A stretch of DNA of 64,000 nt from Pseudomonas fluorescens (GTDB taxonomy: Bacteria; Pseudomonadota; Gammaproteobacteria; Pseudomonadales; Pseudomonadaceae). Each line of letters opens with the position of its first letter. Position 1 is the stretch's first letter. The position numbers and the translations under genes were made by a program. The stretch lies in assembly GCF_902497855.1 (NCBI RefSeq), contig NZ_CABVHU010000015.1, positions 62,001 to 126,000 on the forward strand, read 5' to 3'. Shown here one piece after another: positions 34,977 to 43,910 of this stretch. The notes beneath the pieces are model-generated. The model searched no databases. It worked only from the letters and a program-made list of their open reading frames with translations, and was not told the DNA's origin.

Positions 34977-35000
34977 GTCCTCAAGGTCACCACAAAACCA

Positions 35001-35372
35001 TCAGGCCGCCGCAAACCGCTTATCCAGATAATCAATAATCACCTTGGACTCATACATCCAGGTGGTCTGCCCATTCTCTTCAATGCGCAGGCACGGCACC
35101 TTGATCTTGCCGCCTTGCTCCAGCAGCGTCCGGCGATCCTGTTCATTGTTCTTTGCGTCGCGCAGCGCCACCGGCACGTTCAGGCGGCGCAGGGTGCGGC
35201 GGGTTTTCACGCAGAACGGGCAGGCATGGAACTGATACAGGGTCAGGCCCTTGGCGGCCGTGTTGACCTTGGCCTGAACTTCGGCCGGGCGTTGCTTCTT
35301 GCCGGGACGGGTGATGAAGTCGATGAAAATGATCAGTTGGCCAAGGCCGACACGAAGCGCTTTAACGAACAC
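35001..35372 (-). CDS. Glutaredoxin/GST N-terminal domain protein
   Basis: A 123-residue protein. An N-terminal hydrophobic stretch (VFVKALRVGLGQLIIFIDFIT) is followed by a thioredoxin-fold glutathione-binding domain with the redox motif CPFC near residue 53, then the cis-Pro (KVPCLRI) and the ESKVIIDYL helix. The GTG at 35372 is preferred, with GAGG 9 bases upstream; the only earlier start is TTG. It is probably a membrane-anchored glutaredoxin-like protein. Confidence 0.82.
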   Translation of the reverse strand: MFVKALRVGLGQLIIFIDFITRPGKKQRPAEVQAKVNTAAKGLTLYQFHACPFCVKTRRTLRRLNVPVALRDAKNNEQDRRTLLEQGGKIKVPCLRIEENGQTTWMYESKVIIDYLDKRFAAA

Positions 35373-35429
35373 GGGATAAGCCTCACAGGGCAAACGGAAG
35401 GCGCGCAGCTTACCTGATTTTTCGCAGGC

Positions 35430-35462
35430 GAAAAAAAACCGGCGATGAACGCCGGTTTTCTT
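35430..35462 (-). terminator. Intrinsic terminator after folE
   Basis: On the minus strand AACCGGCG-TTCAT-CGCCGGTT is followed by a T-run, 12 bases after the folE stop. Confidence 0.88.
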
Positions 35463-35473
35463 CGCGCTGCGGA

Positions 35474-36019
35474 TTACTTGATCAGGCTGAGAAACTCGCT
35501 GCGGGTCGCCGCGTTTTCACGGAACTCACCGAGCATCACCGAAGTGATCATCGACGAGTTCTGTTTCTCCACACCGCGCATCATCATGCACATGTGCTTG
35601 GCCTCGATCACCACTGCAACGCCCAGGGCGCCAGTGACTTCCTGGACCGCATCGGCGATCTGGCGGCTGAGGTTTTCCTGGATCTGCAGGCGGCGGGCGT
35701 ACATATCGACGATCCGCGCGACTTTCGACAGCCCCAGCACCTTGCCGCTCGGGATGTAGGCGACGTGGGCCTTGCCGATGAACGGCAGCAGGTGGTGTTC
35801 GCACAACGAGTAGAGCTCGATGTCCTTGACCAGCACCATTTCGCTGTTGTCGGAGCTGAACAAGGCACCGTTGGTGACCTCTTCCAGTGTCTGTTCATAA
35901 CCGCGGCAGAGGTACTGCATGGCTTTGGCGGCACGTTTTGGCGTGTCGAGCAGGCCCTCGCGGGAGGCGTCCTCGCCCAATTGGCCGAGAATCTCGGTGT
36001 AATTCTGTTCCAGGGACAT
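35474..36019 (-). CDS. folE: GTP cyclohydrolase I
   Basis: A 181-residue type I GTP cyclohydrolase. Zinc ligands are in SLCEHHLLPF near residue 73 and KHMCMMMRG near residue 143. It converts GTP to dihydroneopterin triphosphate, the first step of folate synthesis. The ATG at 36019 (MSLEQNYTEILGQLG) follows AGGTAG. It lies about 78 bases downstream of the Smr gene on the same strand and has its own terminator. Confidence 0.96.
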   Translation of the reverse strand: MSLEQNYTEILGQLGEDASREGLLDTPKRAAKAMQYLCRGYEQTLEEVTNGALFSSDNSEMVLVKDIELYSLCEHHLLPFIGKAHVAYIPSGKVLGLSKVARIVDMYARRLQIQENLSRQIADAVQEVTGALGVAVVIEAKHMCMMMRGVEKQNSSMITSVMLGEFRENAATRSEFLSLIK

Positions 36020-36097
36020 GAAACTACCTGTGGGATTTTTACGCAAAGGCCAAGGGTACGGTGGCGGACACGGCGCTGCAAGCACGAAGCGACAGCC

Positions 36098-36655
36098 TCA
36101 CTCGTCGCGACCTTCCATCATGGTTCGTTTGAGCATCACATAAACCGCTCCGGCACCGCCGTGTCTGGCCTGGCACGAGGTGAAGCCAAGTACCTGGGAA
36201 TGCTGGCGCAGCCAGGTGTTGACGTGGCTTTTGATCATCGGGCGCTTGCCGTCCAGGCGCACGGCCTTGCCGTGGGTGACGCGCACGCAGCGGATTTCGA
36301 ATTTGGTCGCTTCGGCGAGGAAGGCCCAGAGGGTTTCCCGGGCCTTTTCGACATTCATGCCGTGCAGGTCCAGGCTGCCTTCGAACGGAATCTGGCCGAT
36401 CTTGAGCTTGCGCATCTGGCTTTCCTGCACCCCGTCGCGCGCCCACATCAGCTCGTCTTCCGGGCCGACGTCGATGACGAACTGATCGGACAGCCCGTCG
36501 ACGGTGGTGGCATCGGTGCGCACGGTAGCGGCCTGGCGCAGCTTGGCGATCTGCGCGCGGTCAGCTTTGGGTTTGCCGGTTTCGGCGCGATCGTGCTTGA
36601 TCGGCTTGACGCCTTGGATCGCGCTTTTGAACAGGGAAAAATCGTCGTCTTGCAT
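36098..36655 (-). CDS. Smr-domain protein
   Basis: A 185-residue protein. A charged N-terminal region is followed by a C-terminal Smr (MutS2-related) domain: the SLDLHGMNVEKARETLWAF core (LDLHG signature near residue 94), RVTHGKA and the ending GGAGAVYVMLKR. Smr domains are nucleases acting on DNA or on mRNA of stalled ribosomes. The physiological target of this stand-alone form is not evident. Confidence 0.9.
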   Translation of the reverse strand: MQDDDFSLFKSAIQGVKPIKHDRAETGKPKADRAQIAKLRQAATVRTDATTVDGLSDQFVIDVGPEDELMWARDGVQESQMRKLKIGQIPFEGSLDLHGMNVEKARETLWAFLAEATKFEIRCVRVTHGKAVRLDGKRPMIKSHVNTWLRQHSQVLGFTSCQARHGGAGAVYVMLKRTMMEGRDE

Positions 36656-36731
36656 GTCAGCCTCCGCGAAGGGCGGCCAGTTTACCCAACTCGGGACGAA
36701 TGGGGCGCGACAAAACGCCAGCGGGTTCGGC

Positions 36732-37052
36732 TCAGTCGTGTTTTTTCATCAGGTGCGGAGCAATGTTCAGTTCCCGCGACTGGCGCGCACGGCGACGGCA
36801 GCGGCGCCACAGCCACACACCGAGGTACAGCACGAACAGGCCGACCGCCAGCACGATTGCCGAGCCCAGCGGGCTGGCATTCAACTCGCCCAGTGCCGGT
36901 GGGCGGCCCAGCAGGCTGGCCGCACCGGCCATCGCCAACAGCACGCCACAGGTCGCCAGCAAGGCAGCGAAGGCTGCGCCGAAACGAAAACGCCAGTTGC
37001 TTCGGCTTTTGGGCCGCAAGCGGCGAGCGTCAAATCCATCGGATAACTTCAT
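36732..37052 (-). CDS. Small two-helix membrane protein
   Basis: A 106-residue protein beginning MKLSDGFDARRLRPKSRSNW. It has two hydrophobic helices (FGAAFAALLATCGVLLAMAG and SAIVLAVGLFVLYLGVWLW) and a basic tail. GAGGAAGG stands 5 bases before the ATG at 37052, a strong ribosome site. No family is recognised. It lies between the isochorismatase and Smr genes on the same strand. Confidence 0.7.
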   Translation of the reverse strand: MKLSDGFDARRLRPKSRSNWRFRFGAAFAALLATCGVLLAMAGAASLLGRPPALGELNASPLGSAIVLAVGLFVLYLGVWLWRRCRRRARQSRELNIAPHLMKKHD

Positions 37053-37183
37053 TCCGACCTTCCTCAATGGGTATCGGCCCTTCGACCGGGAGTTGACCGG
37101 GATGTTCCTGAGGCTAAGACAATTACAGCACACGAATCGCTTTAGCGGATGAGCGGCGGCATACACCGCTCATCGAATGTCGA

Positions 37184-37774
37184 TCAAATCAACTCGCGGG
37201 TCACGGCGAGAGTGGCGAAGTTGTCCGCCATGATCGCCATTTCGGTCTGCTGCACATGCTCGGCAGTCAGGACGCCACCTTTGTACGGCAGGTCGCGGGT
37301 GGCACAGGCATCTTCTACCAGGGTGCAGCGAAAGCCCAGGTTCTTGGCGGCGCGCACAGTGGTGCTGACGCTGGAATGGCTCATGAAACCGCAGACGATC
37401 AAATCCAGCGAGCCGAGATTCTGCAGGTGTTCCAGCAGTTTGGTGCCGTGAAACGCACTCGGCAGCAATTTGCCGATGATGGTTTCGTCACGCAGCGGTT
37501 CGAGCCCCGGAATGAATTCACCGCGTGCGCCTTGTGGATCGAACAGCCCACCGACGGTGCCAAGGTGGTGCACATGCACGATCGGCCGGCCGGCTGCGCG
37601 GGCAGCGGCCACCAGTTGCTTGATGTTCGCGACGGCAGCATCCATGCCGATCAGGGCCAGCGGACCACTGAGGTATTCTTTCTGGGCATCGATGATGACA
37701 AGCGTCGCATTGCTCAGATTGGCTGCAGCGTAACCGCGGCCGCTGAGTTGAAACATCGTTTTTGGAACGGACAT
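37184..37774 (-). CDS. Isochorismatase-family cysteine hydrolase
   Basis: A 196-residue protein with the isochorismatase-like fold. The catalytic Asp is in VIIDAQKEYL near residue 28, Lys in IGKLLPSAF, and Cys in LIVCGFMSHSSVSTTVRAA near residue 128. Such enzymes hydrolyse amides or vinyl ethers (nicotinamidase-, ureidoacrylate- or isochorismate-type). AAGGAG precedes the ATG at 37774. The substrate is unknown, since no pathway genes are nearby. Confidence 0.88.
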   Translation of the reverse strand: MSVPKTMFQLSGRGYAAANLSNATLVIIDAQKEYLSGPLALIGMDAAVANIKQLVAAARAAGRPIVHVHHLGTVGGLFDPQGARGEFIPGLEPLRDETIIGKLLPSAFHGTKLLEHLQNLGSLDLIVCGFMSHSSVSTTVRAAKNLGFRCTLVEDACATRDLPYKGGVLTAEHVQQTEMAIMADNFATLAVTRELI

Positions 37775-38013
37775 TCTGGGGCTCCTTCGGGTGGGGCTTT
37801 TGCGACATTGTCCTCTGGCTGAGCGCTTCTGTGAATCGCTACTATCGCAGGCGGTGTCGTTGCTGGCTCGCAGCCTTGTCAAGATGTCAGTTTTGTTCAA
37901 TAGCCAGGCTCAAAAAGAGAATAGTCCTACAACTGGTCCGGTGCTTTTCCTGCGTCGTCGTGGCGCGATTTGGCTGTTAGAATCGCCAGTCGTTTTTTCT
38001 GGAGTTTGCTGCC

Positions 38014-38922
38014 GTGATCACTTCCCGCCTTCGCACCCTGCGCGACCATATCCGTTGGGCCGTCAGCCGCTTCCATGGGGAGGATCTGTTTTTTGGCCAT
38101 GGGACCGACAACGCCTGGGACGAAGCCCGCCAACTGGTGCTGGGTGCCTTGCACTTGCCATGGGAAATGGCCGACAGCTACCTTGACTGCAATCTGGAAG
38201 ACGATGAACTGGTCAAGGTGCAGCGCTTGCTCAAGCGGCGCATCGAAGAGCGCATTCCGACCGCGTACCTGCTGGGTGAAGCCTGGTTCTGCGGTCTGTC
38301 GTTCATCGTCGACGAGCGTGTGCTGATCCCGCGCTCGCCGATTGGCGAGCTGATCGAAAAACGCTTCGAACCCTGGCTGGGCACCGAGCCGGCGCGGATT
38401 CTCGACCTGTGCACCGGTTCCGGCTGCATCGGTATTGCCTGCGCCTATGAATTTCAGAAGGCCGAAGTGGTGTTGGCCGATCTCTCGTTCGAAGCACTGG
38501 AGGTGGCTAACCAGAACATCGAGCGCCACGGCGTCGACGAACGGGTGTACACGGTGCAGGGCGATGGTTTCGATGGTTTGCCGGGTCAGCGTTTCGACCT
38601 GATCGTGTCGAACCCGCCATATGTCGATGCCGAAGACTTTGCCGACATGCCGGACGAATACCAGCACGAGCCGGAGCTGGGCCTGGCCTGTGGTGACGAT
38701 GGCTTGAACCTGGTACGGCGCATGCTCGCCGAAGCGGCGGATCACCTGACCGAGAAGGGCTTGCTGATAGTCGAAGTGGGCAACAGCCAGGTTCACGTCG
38801 AGGCGCTGTACCCGGAAGTCGACTTCGCCTGGCTCGATTTCAAGCGCGGCGGGCATGGGGTGTTCATGTTGACGGCGCAGCAGTGCCGGGATCATCAGGC
38901 CCTGTTCGCGACCCGCGTCTGA
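38014..38922 (+). CDS. prmB: Ribosomal protein L3 N5-glutamine methyltransferase
   Basis: A 302-residue HemK-family methyltransferase. The SAM-binding loop is LDLCTGSGCIGIA near residue 131, and the diagnostic glutamine-methylating motif NPPY is near residue 203. The N-terminal helical domain (LRDHIRWAVSRFHGEDLFFGHG) is that of PrmB rather than PrmC. GTG start, with GGAG upstream. It methylates a glutamine of ribosomal protein L3 in the cytoplasm. Confidence 0.94.
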   Translation: MITSRLRTLRDHIRWAVSRFHGEDLFFGHGTDNAWDEARQLVLGALHLPWEMADSYLDCNLEDDELVKVQRLLKRRIEERIPTAYLLGEAWFCGLSFIVDERVLIPRSPIGELIEKRFEPWLGTEPARILDLCTGSGCIGIACAYEFQKAEVVLADLSFEALEVANQNIERHGVDERVYTVQGDGFDGLPGQRFDLIVSNPPYVDAEDFADMPDEYQHEPELGLACGDDGLNLVRRMLAEAADHLTEKGLLIVEVGNSQVHVEALYPEVDFAWLDFKRGGHGVFMLTAQQCRDHQALFATRV

Positions 38923-38931
38923 CTTAAGGAC

Positions 38932-39026
38932 GCCTTCGCGGGCAAGCCTCGCTCCTACAGGTTCTGTGTCGTAGCCATGATGCGGCACACACAAAACCTG
39001 TAGGAGCGAGGCTTGCCCGCGAAGGC
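38932..39026. repeat. REPIN (inverted REP pair)
   Basis: An inverted pair of the GCAAGCCTCGCTCC-type REP between convergent prmB and the coiled-coil protein gene. It has the same spacer words (acacaaaacctg) as the REPIN at 5342. Confidence 0.92.
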
Positions 39027-39046
39027 CGCGCCTCGGTCTCAAGCCC

Positions 39047-39838
39047 TCACCGCTGCGTAGCAATCCAGATCAACAACCCCGCCTGAAACACCGCAAACGC
39101 CACCAGGCAAGTAATGGTAAACCGCAGCCCGGCATCTTCGCGCATGTACTGGCTGACCCGTTCCTCATGTTGCTTGAGCTTTACTTCCTGCTCGGCCAGG
39201 TTCTGCTCGGCGTTCTGCAGCATCTGCGCCGCTTCGATAATCTCCACTCCCTGCAGCTTCTCGGCGTTCCAGTCATCCAGCAGGTCGCCGACCCGCACCT
39301 CTTTGACCCGGCCCTTCAAATGCTGGGCGTCGGCGTAGACCACATCAAAACCCTGCATCCGCAGAAAATGATCGCGGCGCAGACGGCTGTCTTCATTCAA
39401 CGCATCTTTATTATTCAGGTCGGTGCCGTCGACGGTGTAGCCGGGCCATCGCTGCTTCGCCCAGCCAATGCCCTGAGCCGCCATGAAACGGCCGAGCCCG
39501 CGGTTCATCGGTTCGATCTGCAAGCCGCTGTCCGGGCCGAAATGCACGCGTTGGGTGCGGTGATCGACCCACACGTCCAGATGATTCTGTTCCTTGCGCA
39601 CGCGCTGGCCGGGCAGGGTGATGCTCATGCGCATCAGGCTGTGTTCCTTGCCCAGGCGATGCGCATAACCGAATTCGACAAAGCGCAGCGGACGGGCACC
39701 GGTATTGCGGTCGGTTTTCAGCGGCGCCAGGCGCAGCAGCCTGCGATGCTCGACGTTGACGTCCGCCCATGGCAGCTCGACCACTGGCGCAGCCTCTGTT
39801 GCAGCGGTAATGTCGGGTGAAGCCGGCGTATCAGTCAT
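39047..39838 (-). CDS. Tail-anchored coiled-coil protein, unknown function
   Basis: A 263-residue protein. Residues about 25-190 form a soluble region without a recognised motif (RFVEFGYAHRLGKEHSLMRM). It is followed by a Gln/Glu-rich coiled coil (EAAQMLQNAEQNLAEQEVKL) and one C-terminal membrane helix (TCLVAFAVFQAGLLIWIATQR). It is probably anchored in the inner membrane with the bulk in the cytoplasm. No function can be assigned. Confidence 0.75.
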   Translation of the reverse strand: MTDTPASPDITAATEAAPVVELPWADVNVEHRRLLRLAPLKTDRNTGARPLRFVEFGYAHRLGKEHSLMRMSITLPGQRVRKEQNHLDVWVDHRTQRVHFGPDSGLQIEPMNRGLGRFMAAQGIGWAKQRWPGYTVDGTDLNNKDALNEDSRLRRDHFLRMQGFDVVYADAQHLKGRVKEVRVGDLLDDWNAEKLQGVEIIEAAQMLQNAEQNLAEQEVKLKQHEERVSQYMREDAGLRFTITCLVAFAVFQAGLLIWIATQR

Positions 39839-39937
39839 GACGGCGAGATCCTGTCCAGGCCCTGCTTGTCGCCACTGATAGAGATGGCGACAAAGGCTTA
39901 TCGGCCGTTTTTGTCAGGACTGAAGGGCTGGCAGCGC

Positions 39938-40891
39938 CTAACGGGTGCGAAGCCCGTCAATAAATCCGATGATCCGCGCGCCCAACTCGGCCGCCAGCGG
40001 CAATTGCGGATCCTTATAGGACGCCAATTGCCGTTTTACGTCGTTGGGCACGATGCGCATCACATGGTTCATGCCCTCGATCAGTGCCAGTTCGGCGTCC
40101 GGCTTGGCGGCCTTGAGCAGCCGGGCGTCATTGACGCCGACCTGGATATCGTTACTGCCCTGAATGATCAGCGCCGGCATCTTCAATTGGCCGAAGGCTG
40201 CGGCCGGGTCCTGGCGGAACAGCGAAATCAGGTACGGCTGTACGCTCGGACGAAAAATCACCTGCAGCTGCGGCGGCACGTTGTCGTCGGTGCGGCCGGC
40301 CTTGAGGCTGTCGAGCAGTTCGTTGCTGCGCAGCATCAGGGGCGGCGGCAAGCGATTGCTCAGCTGCTGGCGCAACACCTGGTCGATCGGTCGCGCGCTG
40401 CCGGACATGGAAATCACCGCGGCGGCGTCCAGGCTCGGTGCCGCAAGGCTGGCGATCAAGGCGCCCTCGCTGTGGCCGAGCAGGATCAGTTGGCCAAAGC
40501 GCGGGTCGGCTTTCAGCTTCCGGCCCCAGGCCTCGGCGTCGGCGACATAGGCTTGCACCGACAGGTTGCGTTCGTCCGGGGTCGCCGCCAGGCTCGCCGC
40601 CACGCCGCGCTTGTCGTAACGCACGCTGGCGATGTTGTGTTTGGCCAGGACCCAGGCCAGACGCTTGAGGCTGTCATTGCGCCCGCCGTCGGGGTTGTTG
40701 CCGTCGCGATCCGTAGGGCCGGAGCCGGAAATGATCAGGACGACCGGCACGGGTTGCTCGGATTTTGGCAGCAGCAACGAGCCGAAAAGCTCGCCGGTAC
40801 CGGTATCCAGGGTGATCGGCCGTTGCAGGACAGTGGCCTGTACAAAGCCGGTAAACAGGGTAAGGCTCAAGGCTAGAACTCGCAGCATCAT
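39938..40891 (-). CDS. Exported alpha/beta hydrolase
   Basis: A 317-residue alpha/beta hydrolase with a signal peptide (MMLRVLALSLTLFTGFVQA). The oxyanion segment is LIISGSGPTDRDGN, the nucleophile elbow GHSEGA near residue 145, the acid in QGSNDIQV, and the catalytic His in EGMNHVMR near residue 281. It is probably a periplasmic esterase or amidase. The ATG at 40891 is chosen over a GTG one codon upstream. It is divergent from aroC. Confidence 0.85.
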   Translation of the reverse strand: MMLRVLALSLTLFTGFVQATVLQRPITLDTGTGELFGSLLLPKSEQPVPVVLIISGSGPTDRDGNNPDGGRNDSLKRLAWVLAKHNIASVRYDKRGVAASLAATPDERNLSVQAYVADAEAWGRKLKADPRFGQLILLGHSEGALIASLAAPSLDAAAVISMSGSARPIDQVLRQQLSNRLPPPLMLRSNELLDSLKAGRTDDNVPPQLQVIFRPSVQPYLISLFRQDPAAAFGQLKMPALIIQGSNDIQVGVNDARLLKAAKPDAELALIEGMNHVMRIVPNDVKRQLASYKDPQLPLAAELGARIIGFIDGLRTR

Positions 40892-40970
40892 CACGCCATC
40901 ATGAACAAGGTGCCGGTTGGACTCGCAGGCACCCGTAAGGTTCGAGGATGAACTACTTGGGTAGCCTGCG

Positions 40971-40976
40971 TATACT
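40971..40976 (+). promoter_or_regulatory. Probable -10 element of aroC
   Basis: TATACT, 45 bases before the aroC ATG, is close to the sigma-70 -10 consensus. No good -35 is seen at 17 bases, so the call rests on the -10 alone. Confidence 0.35.
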
Positions 40977-41020
40977 GGCGCGCATTACGTATTCAGGTTC
41001 GATTTCACGGAGCGTCCCGC

Positions 41021-42112
41021 ATGTCCGGCAATACCTACGGCAAGCTGTTCACTGTCACCACCGCTGGCGAAAGCCATGGGCCGGCGTTGGTCGCCATTGT
41101 CGACGGCTGCCCGCCGGGGCTGGAGATCTCCCTCGACGATTTGCAGCGCGACCTCGATCGCCGCAAACCCGGCACCAGCCGCCATACCACCCAGCGCCAG
41201 GAAGCCGACGAAGTCGAGATCCTTTCCGGCGTGTTCGAAGGTCGCACCACCGGTTGCGCCATCGGCTTGTTGATCCGCAATACCGACCAGAAGTCCAAGG
41301 ACTACTCGGCGATCAAGGACCTGTTCCGCCCGGCCCATGCCGACTACACCTATCACCACAAATACGGCGAGCGCGATTACCGCGGCGGCGGTCGCAGCTC
41401 GGCGCGGGAAACCGCGATGCGCGTGGCGGCCGGCGCTATCGCCAAGAAATACCTGGCCACCCAGGGCATCGTCATTCGCGGCTACATGAGCCAGCTGGGC
41501 CCGATCGAGATCCCGTTCAAGACCTGGGATTCGGTGGAACAGAACGCGTTCTTCAGCCCCGACCCGGACAAAGTGCCGGAGCTGGAGGCCTATATGGACC
41601 AGCTGCGCCGCGACCAGGATTCGGTGGGCGCGAAGATCACCGTGGTCGCCGAGGGCGTGATGCCAGGGCTCGGCGAGCCGATCTTCGACCGTCTCGATGC
41701 CGAGCTGGCCCATGCGCTGATGAGCATCAACGCGGTCAAGGGCGTGGAAATCGGCGCCGGTTTCGCCAGCGTTGCCCAACGCGGCACCGAACACCGCGAT
41801 GAAATGACCCCGCAAGGTTTCCTCAGCAACAATGCCGGCGGCATTCTGGGCGGCATTTCCTCCGGTCAGCCGATCGTCGCGCACCTGGCGCTGAAGCCGA
41901 CTTCGAGCATCACCACGCCGGGCCGTTCCATCGACATCCACGGCAACCCGGTGGACGTTGTCACCAAGGGCCGTCACGACCCCTGCGTCGGCATCCGCGC
42001 CACGCCGATTGCCGAAGCGATGATGGCCATCGTGCTGATGGATCACCTGCTGCGTCACCGCGGGCAGAACGCCAATGTACGGGTGAGCACCCCGGTGCTG
42101 GGTCAGCTTTAA
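41021..42112 (+). CDS. aroC: Chorismate synthase
   Basis: A 363-residue chorismate synthase, converting 5-enolpyruvylshikimate 3-phosphate to chorismate with reduced FMN. Conserved blocks are FTVTTAGESHGPALVAIVDG, the RRKPGTSRHTTQR phosphate-binding segment, the Y-rich HAD-TYHHKYGERDYRGGGRSSARET segment, and RHDPCVGIRATPIAEAM. GGAG precedes the ATG. It is the last enzyme of the pathway begun by the DAHP synthase at 3-4 kb. The MFS gene follows 34 bases later. Confidence 0.97.
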   Translation: MSGNTYGKLFTVTTAGESHGPALVAIVDGCPPGLEISLDDLQRDLDRRKPGTSRHTTQRQEADEVEILSGVFEGRTTGCAIGLLIRNTDQKSKDYSAIKDLFRPAHADYTYHHKYGERDYRGGGRSSARETAMRVAAGAIAKKYLATQGIVIRGYMSQLGPIEIPFKTWDSVEQNAFFSPDPDKVPELEAYMDQLRRDQDSVGAKITVVAEGVMPGLGEPIFDRLDAELAHALMSINAVKGVEIGAGFASVAQRGTEHRDEMTPQGFLSNNAGGILGGISSGQPIVAHLALKPTSSITTPGRSIDIHGNPVDVVTKGRHDPCVGIRATPIAEAMMAIVLMDHLLRHRGQNANVRVSTPVLGQL

Positions 42113-42146
42113 TGGCTGATCTCAAAGCCGCTGCAGTCTGACGACG

Positions 42147-43292
42147 GTGGCGGCGCTCCCGTACTGGCGGCTCTCCAGTTTCTATCTGTTCTATTTCGCC
42201 TTGCTCGGTTCGACGGCGCCGTTCCTGGCGCTGTACTTCGATCACCTGGGTTTTTCCAGCGCGCGGATCGGCGAGCTGGTGGCGATCCCGATGCTGATGC
42301 GCTGCGTGGCACCGAACATCTGGGGCTGGCTCGGTGACTACACCGGCCAGCGCCTGGCCATCGTGCGCTTCGGCGCGGTCTGCACCCTGCTGACGTTTTC
42401 CCTGATCTTCGTCAGCAAGACCTACGCCTGGCTGGCGATGGTCATGGCCTTGCACGCCTTCTTCTGGCACGCCGTGCTGCCGCAGTTCGAAGTCATCACC
42501 CTGGCGCACCTGAAGGGGCAGACGTCCCGTTACAGCCAGATCCGGTTGTGGGGTTCCATCGGCTTCATCATCACCGTGGTCGCGCTGGGCCGGCTGTTCG
42601 AATGGCTCAGCCTCGACATCTATCCGGTGGCGCTGGTGCTGATCCTGGCCGGGATCGTGGTCAGCAGCCTGTGGGTGCCGAACGCACAACCGCTCCAAGG
42701 GGAGCGACTGGCGGGGGACGGTTTTCTCAAGCAATTGCGCAGCCCCGGGGTATTGGCGTTTTACGCTTGCGTGGCACTGATGCAACTGAGCCACGGGCCG
42801 TATTACACCTTCCTGACCTTGCACCTCGAGCGACTCGGTTACAGCCGTGGCTTGATCGGCATGCTCTGGGCTGTCGGCGTGGTGGCCGAAGTACTGATGT
42901 TCCTGGCCATGAGCAAGATCCTCGCGCGCTTCTCCGTGCGGCGGGTGCTGCTGGCGAGTTTTCTGCTGGCGGCGCTGCGTTGGCTGTTGCTCGGTTCGTT
43001 CGCCGAGTACCTGTGGGTGTTGCTGTTCGCCCAGGTCCTGCACGCGGCCACCTTCGGCAGCTTCCACGCGGCAGCCATCCAGTTCGTGCAACGCAGTTTC
43101 GGCGCACGCCAGCAAGGGCAGGGGCAGGCGTTGTACGCGGCACTGGCCGGCACCGGCGGCGCACTGGGGGCGTTGTACGCAGGCTATAGCTGGAACGCCC
43201 TCGGGGCCACATTGACCTTTAGTATTGCCAGTCTCGCCGCGTTCGCGGCAGCCGTTATGATTGCGACATGCATGCAAGAGGACAGGCCATGA
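42147..43292 (+). CDS. MFS transporter (PPP/HcaT-like family)
   Basis: A 381-residue major facilitator protein with about twelve hydrophobic helices and the N-terminus WRLSSFYLFYFALLGSTAPF, where the block LALYFDHLGFSSARIGELVA recalls the 3-phenylpropionate transporter HcaT group. WGWLGDYTGQRL is the loop 2-3 signature. The GTG at 42147 gives the full N-terminus. Its position just after aroC suggests cotranscription. The substrate is unknown. Confidence 0.85.
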   Translation: MAALPYWRLSSFYLFYFALLGSTAPFLALYFDHLGFSSARIGELVAIPMLMRCVAPNIWGWLGDYTGQRLAIVRFGAVCTLLTFSLIFVSKTYAWLAMVMALHAFFWHAVLPQFEVITLAHLKGQTSRYSQIRLWGSIGFIITVVALGRLFEWLSLDIYPVALVLILAGIVVSSLWVPNAQPLQGERLAGDGFLKQLRSPGVLAFYACVALMQLSHGPYYTFLTLHLERLGYSRGLIGMLWAVGVVAEVLMFLAMSKILARFSVRRVLLASFLLAALRWLLLGSFAEYLWVLLFAQVLHAATFGSFHAAAIQFVQRSFGARQQGQGQALYAALAGTGGALGALYAGYSWNALGATLTFSIASLAAFAAAVMIATCMQEDRP

Positions 43293-43323
43293 GACTGTCC
43301 TGTGAATAATCGAGGAAACCACC

Positions 43324-43857
43324 ATGAGCAGCCTGTCCGTTTACCCTGTCAGCAGTCCGGAACTGCCGAACAAGGTACTGACCCACTTCGACGATATCGC
43401 GTCGACCCTGGCCGAGCAGGGTGTGCGCTTTGATCGCTGGCAAGCCGCGACCAAACTCCAGCCTGGCGCCAGCCCGGAAGAAATCATCGGCGCATACCAG
43501 GCGCCGATCGACGAGCTGATGACCGAACAGGGGTATATCGGCGTTGATGTGGTCAGCCAGACCAACGATCACCCGCAAACGGCCGAGCTTCTCAAGGAGC
43601 ACCGCTGTGATGAAGATGTCGTGCGATTTTTCGTGGCGGGGCGTGGCTTGTTCAGCCTGCATATCGGAGATTACGTCTACGCCGTGCTATGCGAGAAGAA
43701 CGACCTGATCTCGATCCCGGCCGGTATTCCCCACTGGTTCGATCTGGGTGAGCATCCGCATTTCGTCGCGATCCGTCTGTTCAATCGTCCGGAAGGCGGG
43801 GTGGCCCACTTCACCGGCGAGGACATCGCCAGTCGCTTTGCGCTGCTTGAGGATTGA
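43324..43857 (+). CDS. Acireductone dioxygenase homologue with altered metal ligands
   Basis: A 177-residue ARD/MtnD-family cupin (MSSLSVYPVSSPELPNKVLTHF). The family oxidises acireductone in methionine salvage and normally binds Fe or Ni through H-x-H-x4-E plus a distal His. Here the segment reads EHRCDEDVVRFFV: the first His remains, the second is Cys, and the Glu is Val. The distal His in AGIPHWFD is kept. The stretch before it is also about three residues short. No other methionine-salvage gene is adjacent. It may be a non-canonical or inactive paralogue. GAGGAAACC precedes the ATG. Confidence 0.85.
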   Translation: MSSLSVYPVSSPELPNKVLTHFDDIASTLAEQGVRFDRWQAATKLQPGASPEEIIGAYQAPIDELMTEQGYIGVDVVSQTNDHPQTAELLKEHRCDEDVVRFFVAGRGLFSLHIGDYVYAVLCEKNDLISIPAGIPHWFDLGEHPHFVAIRLFNRPEGGVAHFTGEDIASRFALLED

Positions 43858-43910
43858 GTAGAGGCGGTCTACCGACTGGCCGGGCTCTCTGATCCGCATG
43901 CATATCAAAA

